Source: Phoma sp. XZ068
Lineage: Eukaryota; Ascomycota; Dothideomycetes; Pleosporales; Didymellaceae
Assembly (NCBI GenBank): GCA_004835665.1
Contig: RBKR01000002.1
Span: 124,001-188,000 of the forward strand
Direction: 5' to 3'
DNA length: 64,000 bases
Part shown: one piece after another, positions 23,901 through 35,243 of the stretch
Position numbering within the stretch: position 1 is the stretch's first letter
How the letters are laid out: every line of letters begins with the position of its first letter
Translations under genes and position numbers: made by a program
The notes under the pieces: model-generated
Told to the model about the DNA's origin: nothing
Databases searched by the model: none
The model's input: the letters and a program-made list of their open reading frames with translations, nothing else

Positions 23901-25227
23901 AGTCGCAAAAGGTAGGCCAATCCCACTGTTCCCATAATTCAGTTCCTAACGCGACGCTCAGGATCCTCGAGAGTATCTCCCACACTTGCAGTCACTACAA
24001 GACCTCCCCGACGTCCGACGAAAGTTCCAAATAGATGATCAATTGGGACGTCGCGCCAAAGCATTGACACACCTCAAGGAACTCAAGGTATTCGACGAAG
24101 CACAAGATTACATCCAGAAACATGCCCTGTATACTGAGGCCCTGGCTATGTATCAGTATGATGCCTCGCATTTGAAGGTAATCATGCGCCTCTACGCCGA
24201 CTACCTTAGCAGCACGAATCATCACAAGGAAGCTGCACTCGCATACGAATACCTCTCAGATCATGCCTCAGCCTGGCCCAGCTACCGTTCCGCCAACCTT
24301 TGGCGTGAGGCCCTCTCATCCGCAACTCAGGCCGGTGTTTCCGACGAAGAGCTTATTGATCTCGCCTCCTCCTTAGCTGAAGGACTCACCGAGTCCAAAG
24401 ACTACCTCTCTGCAGCCACAATCACCCTCGACTACCTCTCTGACCTGTCATCAGCTACAAAACTTATGTGTCGCGGACACCACTTCGCCGAAGCCACGCG
24501 CCTGGTTGTTCTGCGCCGCGAACCCTCTCTGATACAGGCCGTCATTGACCCTTCCCTAATCGAGCGTAGCGCAGACACGACTGAGTTCCTCGCCGACATG
24601 CGGTCGCAACTACTCGCCCAGGTTCCGCGCTTGCAGGAACTACGTACCAAAAAAGCAGATGACCCAATGGCGTTCTACGATGGCATGGATGGCATTGATA
24701 ACAACATTCCCGACAATATTTCGCTTGCGCCCACCGACACGACAAGTGGTGGCACCTTTATGACAAGATACACCAAGCAGACCGGTACGGTCAACACCAC
24801 TGCTACTCGTAAGACCAGCAAGAACAAGCGTCGTGAAGAGCGCAAGCGTGCAAGAGGCAAGAAGGGCACGGTCTACGAAGAAGAGTATCTCACCAATTCT
24901 ATTGAACGCCTTATCGAACGCATCAACAGCATGCAGGACGAGATCCAGCGCTTAGTTGAAGGGCTGGTGAAAAGGAGTATGAGAGAGCGTGCTGATGCAG
25001 TGAGTAGGGCGCATCAAGATGTTGTCGAGAAGTGTAGGGATGCGGTCAGGGACATGTACCCTGTCGATCCTGAGGCGGCGAAGAAGCTCGAGGACGGCGT
25101 TGAGGGTATAGACGGAACGCTGAAGCCAACAGGAGGGGACGCGACGCTTTGGGATAGCTTGCAGGAGGTGGAGAGGACGAGAGTTGCGCCGGTCGTGAAG
25201 GGGTTTGAGAGGTTGAGCTTGCTGTAA
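20996..25227 (+). CDS. ELP1: ELP1/IKI3, Elongator complex scaffold subunit
   Basis: Eight exons (20996-22121, 22172-22264, 22311-22849, 22897-23050, 23099-23441, 23487-23728, 23778-23911, 23962-25227), 1,298 residues. Elp1 is the dimerising scaffold of Elongator, which makes wobble-uridine modifications in tRNA. It starts MRNLKIV like other family members. The first 700 or so residues are WD40 propeller type (AAWSPDEELLAITT, ISWRGDGAYFAL), followed by helical TPR-like repeats. Near the C-terminus is a strongly basic stretch (SKNKRREERKRARGKKG), then EEEYLTNSIERLIERIN of the dimerisation region. Intron 3 (22850-22896) has a GC donor (CAG/GCATGT); splicing it gives the conserved ANQRVLVRNCTSF text. 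The stop codon lies inside a duplicated segment (see repeat at 25207). Confidence 0.95.
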
Positions 25228-25425
25228 GTTGGACGCGATTACCTTAGTGAGATGCAGGAAGGAGACATGGACGCAGCACCTACCTCAATTGAATAGGCCC
25301 GGCTGCATGTGTTGTTAAGAGGTTGGAGAGGTTCAGCTTGCTGTGAGTTGGACGTGATTGCTTTGTTAGATGCAGAAGGAGACACCGACGCAACACCTAC
25401 CTCAAATGAACATTTTCGGCTGCAT
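25207..25425 (+). repeat. duplicated 3' end of ELP1
   Basis: About 100 bp beginning GAGAGGTT-AGCTTGCTGT recurs 119 bp downstream (25207 and 25326), with roughly 80 to 85 percent match by eye, ending at CGGCTGCATG in both. Copy 1 spans the ELP1 stop codon (CTGTAAGTT); in copy 2 the same spot reads CTGTGAGTT. Downstream copy is non-coding. Confidence 0.75.
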
Positions 25426-26960
25426 GTACGCGTGGTGCTAAGAACGTCCTCTAAATACTTCAATTCCCCGACGCGACAATCTTGCATCACTACATCGCTT
25501 GAATCGCTCGCATCGCAGCCTGCCTTACATGAATTTCTGGTGGATACTTGACGATGCAACCCTACTCATCGACGGAGCCTTGCTAATCGCCGCACGAAAG
25601 TCTGAGCCCAACTGGCCCCCTAAACCTACGTCTAAAGCCTGCCAGTCTCCTGCATAGTTTCAAGCCCAACGATTGACACGGCCACAAGATTGACAAAGTA
25701 ACCAAAACTATCCCGTCATTAGATCAAGGGCAAAAGAGCAAGGACACCACTGGGCTGCGTCAATGCGCAACGCGAAGGAGATGGCCACGTTTTGTGAACG
25801 CTCGTGGACCAAACCCTGTCAAGACCCACGTCTAAGGTAGTGTCATGCATAAAGACAAATTCCCGATCGAGCGGTGCGCCGAAAACATGGAAAAAAAAGG
25901 TGGCGATGGAGATCATGGTGACACAGACGGTCCCAGTGTACCCAGGAACCAGGAACCACATGTTCAGGTGTGGATCGACACCCGCCAACGTGGTCTCGCT
26001 CGACAGAATTACGCTTTTCGTGTTAGGTTTCAACACTCTCGATCGAGAAAATTACCCTATTTGTGCTAGGTTCCAACGCTCTCACAAGGGGATCGACTAT
26101 GCTGGTGGTTTCGATTTAAACACGAGGAGATTTTCGTTTGATGTTGAGTTCAGCGGCTCGGAAGCAGCCGATCGGATGCGGAGAAATTCGTACAGCTGCC
26201 AATCGGTTAGCAGGCCCGATGCTGATCGCGCGATTAAGGTTAGAGCTGAGCACCCAGCTGCAGCGTCACTGAACAAAGGCATCACAATTGATCACATTAT
26301 GAATTGGATTGATTGGTCTTGGTAGCTGCATCTAGATCTCGATCTGCGGGCACGATCGGATCAACGGTTCAGGCATTACAGCCCCTCTCCTTGCTTGGAA
26401 TCAGAGTCTATCTTTCGTTGCACTGGAGATCTGCCTGGCCAAAGACTCGACGTATGACTCGGTACAGCTACAGAAGATAGGCTTGTTCTTGTACCTGCTA
26501 ACCAAGCCTCAAGCTAAGTAATGTTGACCCAGCTACTGCCTCAAACGGCACCTTCTTACTGGCTGCTTACTGACACTTTTTAGACTAGGGGGGGTACACA
26601 CGTTGGAGCGGGGCTTGCCAGCTCCAGGCCACTACCTGGTTTCCCACGTTGATCTGCCCCAGCATCCCAGGCTCTGTCATACGCGTGGAGTCCGAGTGAC
26701 AGCACGACGATCCCGCCTAGTCGGGCCGTTAATCTCAGTCTCACCCCAACCCTAGATGAGCAAAAATGGCGACTTGATTTCGGAGTTTGAAGCCCACTGG
26801 AGTTGTGTTTTGCGCCACGAGTGTGAATAGGGGGCCTCGCTGATGAGCCTCAGTGACTTAGGACCGTTGTTACTCATCTATTGCTATATCAACTCTCCCC
26901 CAGTCCAGGTCAGAATATTTCCTTGTATACTCAACCAACTATTCCTCTTTCAGACGTCAA
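25228..26960. other. intergenic, 1.7 kb, no convincing gene
   Basis: 3' flank of ELP1 and promoter of the Zn2Cys6 gene. A 173-codon plus-strand frame at 25804-26325 and a 105-codon minus-strand frame at 25719-26036 overlap, and neither is recognisable. A short diverged direct repeat is listed separately. Confidence 0.5.
26004..26095 (+). repeat. diverged 46-bp tandem pair
   Basis: Two adjacent stretches sharing AATTAC-C-TTTGTG, TAGGTT-CAAC and CTCTC, offset 46 bp (26004 and 26050). About three quarters of positions match by eye. Origin unknown. Confidence 0.5.
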
Positions 26961-29427
26961 ATGTCTTACCGCGGTCGGCCCAGTAAAGGCTGTGAGCCTT
27001 GCAGAGCTCGGAAAGTCAAGGTGAGTTTCGGTGAGGCATGACTCGCTCCTTCACGGGAACGATGCAGCGTACTCCTTCCCTTCTCCACTCGTCTCTACGG
27101 TAGTACCTTTAGATATATGCTCATCGATTGCCGAAACTGGCTCTGACATCTGCGATGTAGTGCGATGAGACGAAACCAGCATGCAGCAGATGCATTAAAT
27201 CAAGCCACGAGTGCAAGTATCGTGACCAGGACGACCTCCTCTTCCGAAATCAGACGGCGGTTGCTGCGCAGAGGGCTGAAGACGGATGGCGAAAAAGATC
27301 GAAGTCTCGCCAAAGAACACTCAGCGGTAGCAGAGACCGTCAAAGATCTCTCAGCGGTAGCAGAAACAGGCAGAGATCTCTCAGCGGCAGCAGAACCAGG
27401 CAGAGATCACCTCGGAATGACAGTAATTCCCCAACCGGACGCAATCGCGGTCGGCACATCAGTGGGGCTCCGCTCCAGTCTGCAACTATCTATGAGGGAC
27501 ACACCGATCTTCTCGATGGCACTGCGGCCATCTCCAAGTTTGATAGCCTGTCCATTGCACCGGAGATCACGCCAGATCTTCGCCAAGCAGCTTACGACCG
27601 ATTCGTGTATGATTTTGTCATACAGGATTTGCCACATTACACGATGGACGAGCGGTCTGACGCCCTGTTCAGTTTCATCGCTCCGATATACCAGAGAGCT
27701 GCGGAGGGTTCGTGTGTAGCAACCGTCATCAACGCTCTCGCCTACGTCAACTTTGCAAATCGATGCCATGCGCCACAAGCTGAAGCGCTTGGGGAAGAGT
27801 GCTTAGGAAAAGGCATGATCATGTTATCAAAGATGATTGCGGATAAGACGCAAGCATGCTCTGACGATGTCCTCTGCTCGGTGTTTCTGATGGGTGTCTA
27901 TGAGGTATATACCATCCACATGCCTAAGATTAAAACTAACGCCTATGCAGAACATAAGTTCTCAACAGCGTCAAGACGCGTACATCGCTCACTCAAATGG
28001 CGCCAGCGCATTACTCACCATGCGTCCCATCGCACAATTCTACAGTAACCCCGTCTCTGCCAGACTCTACGAGGCATCATATTCCCAAATGGTAAACCTC
28101 TATTTTGCTACAGTCTATTAATCCTTGCACTCGGCTAATATTTTGGAAACAGCTACTCTGTAACTTACATGCCGGGACGCCACCACCCCTGCCTGTCAAT
28201 GACAACAGCAGCGTAAAGCGGAATATGCCTAGCCTGTATAACCTAGTCGGTATATCTGTGATGCAGCTCCTACACAGGGAAGGACGGCTGCACGCCAGGT
28301 GGCATGAGATTAAAAAAAGTGCAAACCCTCCCAAGACTCGGAGAGATCTTGTGGAACTTCTGCAGGCCGCGCTTGACTTGGAACAAAAGTACCTGGCGTG
28401 GGAGGTGGACATGCCGCCCATCTGGAGATATCAGATGGATCCCAACACACCGGAAGCCCGAGCGAAGTACGATGAACGGTGGCAAAGGCTTTTCTTGGAC
28501 AGTCGTGGAGCGCCGCCGGAGATCCATTCGTTCTCTAACCTAAGAAGATGCTGGGTATGGGCTTTCTACCGTTCAAGTCGTATCTTCTTGTATCGCGATC
28601 TACTTGAGATTCTAAACTGGATGTTCCGGCTACCAGAAGCGGACCCTGCTATAGTAACTCCGTCATCGTCAAACTTTGCCAGCCCCTTTCAGGAAGAAGT
28701 CGCACCAGTCATGTTCCATAGTGCAGCGTTACGCGCTCACCATGTCTACGCCACCAATCAACTCGTCACTATTCTGGAGCAATGTTGCTCTGGCATCCTC
28801 GGGGCCTTCACTGCGCCCGTGGACGGCAAGTCGTACGAAGACGTTATGGGCATGCGAGGCTATTTGAATCTATGGCCTCTAGGTGTAATGGACGCTGTGC
28901 TCCGTGCAGGCCTGGTTCCGGACTCGCAAGCGCCCATCAGCCCACCGAGCACATGTCAGCATTCGCCACAATCCCCTGAATCCCCTCCACCAGTGTCGGA
29001 CGTATGGACGCAGAACATGTACCATCCATACGGAACACCGCCATATCAAGACCAAAGTCCAGAAACAATTTTTCAGGAGGAAGACTTTCCCCCCCTGATA
29101 CCCGACGCTCCGCATGTGCGACAATCCCTCTCTCCTGATCGCATCGACGTAAAGCCAACGCCAGTGTGGAGCTCTACGGCTAAAAAAACGCACATTTTCG
29201 ATACCTCGCCACCACATCCTTATGACCACCCTGACAACCAATGGGTACTGGGGGACGATATGATACAATACAAGAAGCTTGATGTGGCCGCCCGACGGGA
29301 GTGGCTGAACTGCATGCTGTATTACATTGGTGCAGGTCTGGGTATCAAGAGGGCCATGTATGTGCCTCTGATGGAAGGGTTATTGCCGACGGTCAAACCG
29401 AGGGTAGAGGCCGCCCTAGGATGGTAA
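26961..29427 (+). CDS. Zn2Cys6 transcription factor
   Basis: Four exons (26961-27020, 27161-27904, 27951-28091, 28153-29427), 739 residues. Residues 11-38 form the binuclear zinc cluster C-x2-C-x6-C-x6-C-x2-C-x6-C (C11, C14, C21, C28, C31, C38); the first intron (140 nt) splits it between KVK and CDE. A basic, Ser-rich stretch follows, with three-plus copies of a ten-residue unit (RQRSLSGSRN) encoded by a 30-bp minisatellite. From about residue 120 the text resembles the fungal-specific transcription factor domain (DRFVYDFVIQDLP, ANRCHAPQAEALGEECL, LMGVYE, HSNGASALL). The C-terminus is Pro/Ser-rich and ends in a short helical segment. Target genes cannot be read from the sequence; the neighbours are housekeeping genes. 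Confidence 0.88.
27308..27418 (+). repeat. 30-bp coding minisatellite
   Basis: About 3.5 copies of a 30-bp unit with core CAAAGATCTCTCAGCGG inside the Zn2Cys6 gene, encoding RQRSLSGSR-type repeats. The unit is a multiple of three, so copy-number change would keep frame. Confidence 0.85.
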
Positions 29428-30060
29428 CTCGATGTACCACTGCGAAAGGTTACATGTCTTGACTTTGACACCGGCAGCATGCTGCGCTGGTTTGTACATA
29501 GAATGCTTTCATTTTGTCGGAGGTTTGGCTGCATGTGCATTGTGGTAGATGATAGGCTATGATAAAGGAAGAATTTGAACGTGCAACATATAGATCAATT
29601 CGTTTATGAAATGGTAGTTTCATCAGGATTGTGCAAGGATTTCTGGAGTTTCTCGATCGAAGTGCTCAAGACAACGTCAGGTCAAACACGATCAGCGCTC
29701 TAGACTCACATACCCATACACAATATTGAAGAACCCCTCAAGTAATGAATATATTACCGAAGTAGCGCCCCACACAATCAACACCAAACGACGTTCCTCC
29801 CTATCGCATCCCAGCATCAACATCAACATGGTGGTTCCTGACCGCGACCTCCCATTGGCCACGCCCCGCTGACGTAACGCACAGCCAAAGTTTCCGAGCG
29901 TCGGAACTGCCACATGCGCAGCACAGCACCATTTCACCCCAAACAAAACCCCCCCGCGCCCGAGGACATCCAACATTACAATACCTGGCCTGGAACGCTG
30001 CATTCCCCCCAAATTTATTTCACGGCCGAATTGGAGTTGAGAAAGAGATAGTTAGGGATC
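29428..30060. other. intergenic, no gene seen
   Basis: 3' flank of the Zn2Cys6 gene and promoter of ARD1. Confidence 0.5.
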
Positions 30061-31113
30061 ATGGATATTCGCCTTCTTCAACCCAGCGATATCCCGCATG
30101 TGCAGCTTGCGAATATTACGAATTTGCCCGAGAATTACTTTTGCAAGTATTATCTCTATCATGCGATGAGCTGGCCGCAGTTGAGCTATGTTGCTGTTGA
30201 TGTGAGTATGAAGCTTTCTGTGGATGAGGGGTGGGTGGGGTGGGAATGTTGAGATGAGGGTTAAGAGGCGAGAGGAGTGAAGAAGGACAATGAAATTGAA
30301 AGAGATGGATTAAAGTGTATATGGGATCTACTACCTTCTCGGCTATCACGACGTTTCCTCGATTCCCACTCTAACTGTTTAACCCCCACCACACCGATCC
30401 CATCATCTAGCATGATATACACCCTACGTGGTAATTGATCTAACAACACCAGGTCTCCCGCCCCCCAAAGTCGCCCTACGATCCCCCCAAGATCGTGGGC
30501 TACGTGCTGGCTAAAATGGAGGAAGAGCCCGCCGACGGCATTCCCCACGGACACATCACCTCGCTGTCCGTCATGCGCACGCATCGGCGTCTAGGACTCG
30601 CAGAGAAACTGATGCGTCAGAGTCGTACGTCTCAATTCTCTCTCACTTTCACATAGCCCCTTCCCTTCCCTTTCCTTGCTTGCTGGGCATTTCGTCGAGC
30701 ACGTGACTTCACCCTCCCTCTGAACGATGAAACCACGACGAAAATATGAATGAATCGACCACTAATACATGCATGAATACACAGAACGAGCAATGGCCGA
30801 AACCTTCTCAGCCCGCTACGTCTCCCTGCACGTCCGCAAATCCAACATCGCCGCCTTGAACTTGTACAAAGAAACCCTCGGCTTCAGCGTCGACAAGGTC
30901 GAAGCCAAGTACTACGCCGACGGCGAGGACGCGTACAGCATGCGCATGGATTTGACGAATATTCCGCGGGACTTTGCGGCGGAGGATGAGGACGAGGGGG
31001 AGGCGGTGGGGAGTGAGAGGGTGCAGAAGGTGGCGATTGGACGGCAGAGGGGGGTTGCTGATTTGGTGGAGGTTGTGGAGAAGAAGGATGGTGCTGTGGC
31101 TGCGTCTGCTTAG
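30061..31113 (+). CDS. ARD1: ARD1/NAA10, catalytic subunit of N-terminal acetyltransferase NatA
   Basis: Three exons (30061-30201, 30453-30624, 30785-31113), 213 residues. NatA acetylates nascent chains after Met removal, on ribosomes, with Naa15 as partner. The GNAT fold is clear: [63 protein letters not shown] (acetyl-CoA loop R-R-L-G-L-A), [10 protein letters not shown] and [15 protein letters not shown]. After about residue 160 comes an acidic then basic tail that varies among fungi. The introns are long for this window (251 and 160 nt), but ends are canonical (GTGAGT/CAG, GTACGT/CAG) and phases fit. No doubt about identity. Confidence 0.96.
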
Positions 31114-31333
31114 GGGTGTGTGCTGGGTCGTGCGTGCATGCAAAGTATAAAATAAGAGATGAGATGAGATGAGATGGGTATGAGAAGAGACAGCGGATTC
31201 ATTATCTACATATAAAAAGCCTGCTCTCCATATCCAAGAAAAAAAACGCCATCGCTATGTATGCGACCCACACGGGTATCAATCCCCTTTATCTCATAAA
31301 ATCATAACCATAACTCAGTCTCCACAGTATCAT

Positions 31334-32876
31334 CTACATCAACCCCCCCAATACCACTTTCCCCACTCCACCAACCTCCCCTCTTACACCCTGCCGACAG
31401 CTCTCTTCGAATTCGCGCACGACACCGGCTAGGATAATCTTCCGCACGCGCGCATCCGCCTTGGAGAATAAATCCCCAACCGTACTCGGCACGCCCTGCC
31501 CCGCCAGCGCCACAGACTCGGGCGTCGACAGCATAGACAGCATCTTGGTGTAGCAATCAATCAGGACGTCACAGAGGGTTGCAAACGTGCTGAAGAAGTC
31601 TGGGTCGAAGGGCAGACTGGGGGTCTGGAGGTAGAGATATGTTTCATTCGGCAGCAGGTCGTCGGTGGGCGGCGAGTCGACGCCCATGGTGCTCGCGCTG
31701 TCACTGCCGAAGGAGGTCTGTGGTGTGAGGAGGGGAAAGTCGCCGGTCGCTGAACTACTACGACGACCCTTTCCACCTAGATTCGCGCGCTTGAACATCT
31801 GCGGGATGCGGGCGCGGCTGAGACTCGGGGCGGAGCCGTCGGTGGGGTGCATGGACTGGTACTGTTCGAATTCGAGCAGCAGGGCGTTGAGGGCGCGCAG
31901 GTAGTCGGCGGGCGAGTTGGCGTGCAGGTCGAGGATGGTGGGCAGGCTGAAGCCGAGGAGGAGGTACTGGGTGGCGCGGCGGGACTGGTTGCGGGGGGTG
32001 AAGGAGGGCAGGCGGGTGAGGTCGTTTTTGGAGAAGAGGAGCGTGTTGAACCAGTAGATGCGGCCCTCGTGGCTGGGGGTGTTAGCAGTGCAGGTATCGT
32101 CGGTGTGAATGGACTCACGCCTTGCGCAGGTAGTCGAGGGTGGAGATGCGCTTCGAGGCGAGCTCGTGGATGTGCTGGAAGATGATGTTGGGGTTCGCGC
32201 CGTTGGGCACGGGGATGGGGGCAGCAGGCCCCAGGCCGGCGCTGCTCGCCTGGCGCTGCTGCGAGTGCATGTCCTTTTGGGTGTTTGCGCGCAGCGGCAT
32301 GGCGGCCATGCCAAAGGGCGTCGACTTGGGCTTGTCGAGCGCACTCAGCGGGGCCTTGTCGTAGTGCTGGGCGCCGTCGGGCTTGACGTTGTCGCTGCTC
32401 TTGGCCTTGCTGCGCGAGAAGGTGGCGATGGAGAGGGTCGGGCGCGAGGCGGACAGGGGCGCGGCGGCGGGCACGCTCTTCTCGGGCGACAGCGAGAGCG
32501 AGTGCATGGTCGAGGCCGAAGGGGCCCGCTTGTGGAGGGACGAGGCGGCGCTGCGCAGGGAGGTGCTGCGGCTGCGACGCAACTGCAGGCCGAGGTCGCC
32601 CACGGTGCTGGAGAAGCTGTGCCGGCTGCGCTTTGGGGTGGTGGGCGCTCTGGCGGGCGGCTCGTGTTGGCCGTGCTGGCTCGCGGGAGGGGGTTCGCTC
32701 GCGGGAGGGGGTGTGGCGGGCGGTGCCGACGGGCGGTCGTGGCGGTCGTGGCGGGCCTCAAGGGGCGCGGGCAGCTGCAGCGTCGGGGGCACGTTGGAGC
32801 GCGAGGCCTTGTGTCTGCTCTTGCTGCCAAAGAACGACGGGCGCCGGCTGAAGACGCTGCTCGGCGGAGGCTCCAT
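31334..32876 (-). CDS. conserved fungal protein of unknown function
   Basis: Two exons (32876-32119, 32072-31334), 498 residues. Residues 1 to about 220 are Pro/Ser/Ala/Arg-rich and disordered (SRRPSFFGSKSRHKASRS; many SP and RS sites). The folded part starts with FQHIHELASKRISTLDYL and, across a 46-nt intron, continues RKAHEGRIYWFNTLLFSK. It then runs through LLGFSLPTILDLHANSPADY and LPNETYLYLQTPSLPFDPDFF to a helical C-terminus. The join across the intron makes one uninterrupted conserved block. I recognise it as widely conserved in filamentous fungi but cannot name a function. Exon 1 is very GC-rich, which produces long antisense frames. Head-to-head with ECT1. Confidence 0.82.
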
Positions 32877-33383
32877 GGCGCATTCCACGGCCAACGCTGT
32901 GGGGGCGCTCAGGGGCTTGTCGCAGGTACGCGGGTATGCGGGGGGAGTTAGCGGCGAGGCATGGCGTCGACGATCGCGCGGCCGGTGCAGTGTCGCGTCT
33001 CTTGCGCAGGAGGGAGGAGGAAAAGAGGTCGGCGGGCGCAGCGGGCATGCGGCGTGCAGGCCCTCAGCGTCGCGGTGGCTACGCGCGACACAAGCTCTGC
33101 GGCACCAATCGAGCCCATCCTCCGAGACGCAGGAACCATCGCAGGTGGGCGCGCAGATGGCGCACGGAGAGTCGGGCGGCCCCAGCCAGTCAAAGCGGCG
33201 CAACACCGCAGCGCGAGCGCACCCTGGCCCTCGCCCTCGCCCAGGGTCCAGCATGCCCTGCGAGTGTCGATTCGCTGCCGAGCGCCGGTGACGTGCACTG
33301 TCCCGCGGGCCTTGAGGTCGACTTGCATTCTTCCACACCTAGCACTGTATATACAAACGTTTTGAGGTTTACCCATCACCGCC
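32877..33383. promoter_or_regulatory. bidirectional promoter region of unknown gene/ECT1
   Basis: 507 bp, GC-rich, between divergent starts. Long open frames here on both strands reflect base composition only. Confidence 0.5.
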
Positions 33384-35028
33384 ATGTCCAACCTGCAGCG
33401 CCGACAGAGCGCAAAGGTCTGCTCCTCCGCACCCCGCACTGGGCCTAGTGCCGCCGGCTAACGACCGCAGGGAGAGTGGATTCCCGCCGAGGGCGCCTGG
33501 CCTGTCGACCCGCAAGAGGACGTCGAGGTCTCACAGCACCGCATCTGGGTCGACGGCTGCTTCGACTTTGCCCACCACGGTATGCCGCCCTTGCCTTGAC
33601 CCAGCCCACCCCTCACCCTCACAAACCACCACTCACACCACTCACCGCAGGCCATGCCGGCGCCATGCTGCAGGCCCGCCAGCTCGGCACCGAGCTGCTC
33701 GTCGGCGTGCACTCGGACGAGGCCATTCTCGAGAACAAGGGCCCCACCGTCATGCGCCTGAACGAGCGCATCATGGCGGTGGAAGCCTGCCGCTGGGCCA
33801 CCAAGGCCATCCCCCACGCCCCCTACGTGACCTCGCTGCCCTGGATCTCCCACTACGGCTGCCACTTTGTCGTCCACGGCGACGACATCACCTCCGACAG
33901 CGACGGCAAGGACTGCTACCGCTACGTCAAGGCCGCCGGCCGCTTCAAGGTCGTCAAGCGCACCCCGGGCATCTCCACCACTGACCTCGTCGGCCGCATG
34001 CTGCTGTGCACCAAGTCGCACTTCATACAGTCGCTGGAGAAGCGCCTCTCGGGGGATGAGGGTCCTGGTGGGGAGCTCGAGAGGCAGAGGGAAGGTGAGG
34101 CCATGCTGCAGCGCATCAAGGACTATGCGACTGATGCCAGCGGCCGCGCCCCGGGCTGCGACGTGTGGTACTGGCACGCCTCGAGGCCGGCCAAGCTACG
34201 ACGAACCACCACCAGCAACACCAACGCCGCCTCAAACGAGCCGCGCCCAGGCGTAGGCAGATCGCAGACAACCAACTCAGTTGGTCCCGTGAAGGAGGAG
34301 AAGGGTAAATTCCACCAACTCGTGCAGGGCAAGGGCGTGAAGCCGGGGCAGGTTGTTGTCTACGTTGACGGCGGCTGGGACCTCTTCTCCTCAGGACACA
34401 TTGAGTTCCTGCGCAAGGTCACCGAGATCGAAGAGACAGCCGCAGCTGAGCGCGGGTGGTACACCGACGAGGCTAAGGCAGACAGGGTATCCAAGGCTGG
34501 CGAGGACTACGGGCCCGTCTTCCTGATTGCAGGCATCCACGATGATGAAGTCATCAACCACTGGAAAGGCATCAACTACCCCATCATGAACATCTTCGAG
34601 CGCGGCCTGTGCGTGCTGCAGTGCAAGGTATGTTGCAGCCTCTTGATATCAACCTCCACTAACCACCCCAGTACATCCACGCCGCCATCTTCGGCGCCCC
34701 CTTCTCCCTCTCCAAGGCCTTCCTCCTCACCCTCCCCTACGGTACCCCCATCGCCGTCTACCACGGCATCACCAAGTTCATGCCCCTGACCTACGATCCC
34801 TACGCCGTCGCCAAAACACTAAACATCTACCGCGAGGTCGACAACCACCAGTTTCAGAACGTCAACGCCGCCGAGATAGTCGCGCGCATCATGAGGAGCA
34901 GGGCGCTGTACGAAGAGCGGCAGCGCAAGAAGGGCGAAAAGGGCGCAACCGAGGAGGCCGAAAAGCTCAGGCAGGAGCTAGAGCGCGAGCAGAGACGGAG
35001 GGAAGTCGAGGGTCAATTTGGCATCTAG
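33384..35028 (+). CDS. ECT1: ethanolamine-phosphate cytidylyltransferase
   Basis: Four exons (33384-33416, 33471-33579, 33651-34627, 34672-35028), 491 residues. Makes CDP-ethanolamine from phosphoethanolamine and CTP in the Kennedy pathway to phosphatidylethanolamine. Two nucleotidyltransferase domains: the first has IWVDGCFDF then HHGH (HxGH) and RTPGISTTD; the second has YVDGGWDLFSSGHIEFL, in which the first His of HxGH is Ser. The linker between them is Ser/Asn-rich. Intron 1 has a weak GTCTGC donor but is needed because the read-through hits TAA; introns 2 and 3 are standard. The 11-residue first exon is the least certain part. Confidence 0.93.
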
Positions 35029-35243
35029 TAGACGCATAGCAGACATAGTACCTATGAGTGGAGTGGAGCGGTCGTGCTCGGCGATTAGCTAGCGTGATTT
35101 TTATCTCCATTAGCGCGTATTTTCGTCGCGTCAAGCTCTATCGTCACCACCGAGTACTTCTCCCAGCGTGAGATAAACCACCGCAAGCCTGAACCCCGCA
35201 CTTCTTTCTCAGATTGTATTGTATGAAATTGCAAGCGTAGACT

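Noticed and set aside
25804..26325. 173-codon plus-strand frame, with a 105-codon minus-strand frame overlapping it
   Set aside because: No recognisable domain, no partner exons, overlaps a diverged repeat and an antisense frame of equal quality.
32109..33365. Several long open frames opposite and beside the unknown-function gene
   Set aside because: Very GC-rich DNA gives few stops in every frame; Arg/Gly/Ala/Pro text without conserved blocks, antisense to a clear exon.
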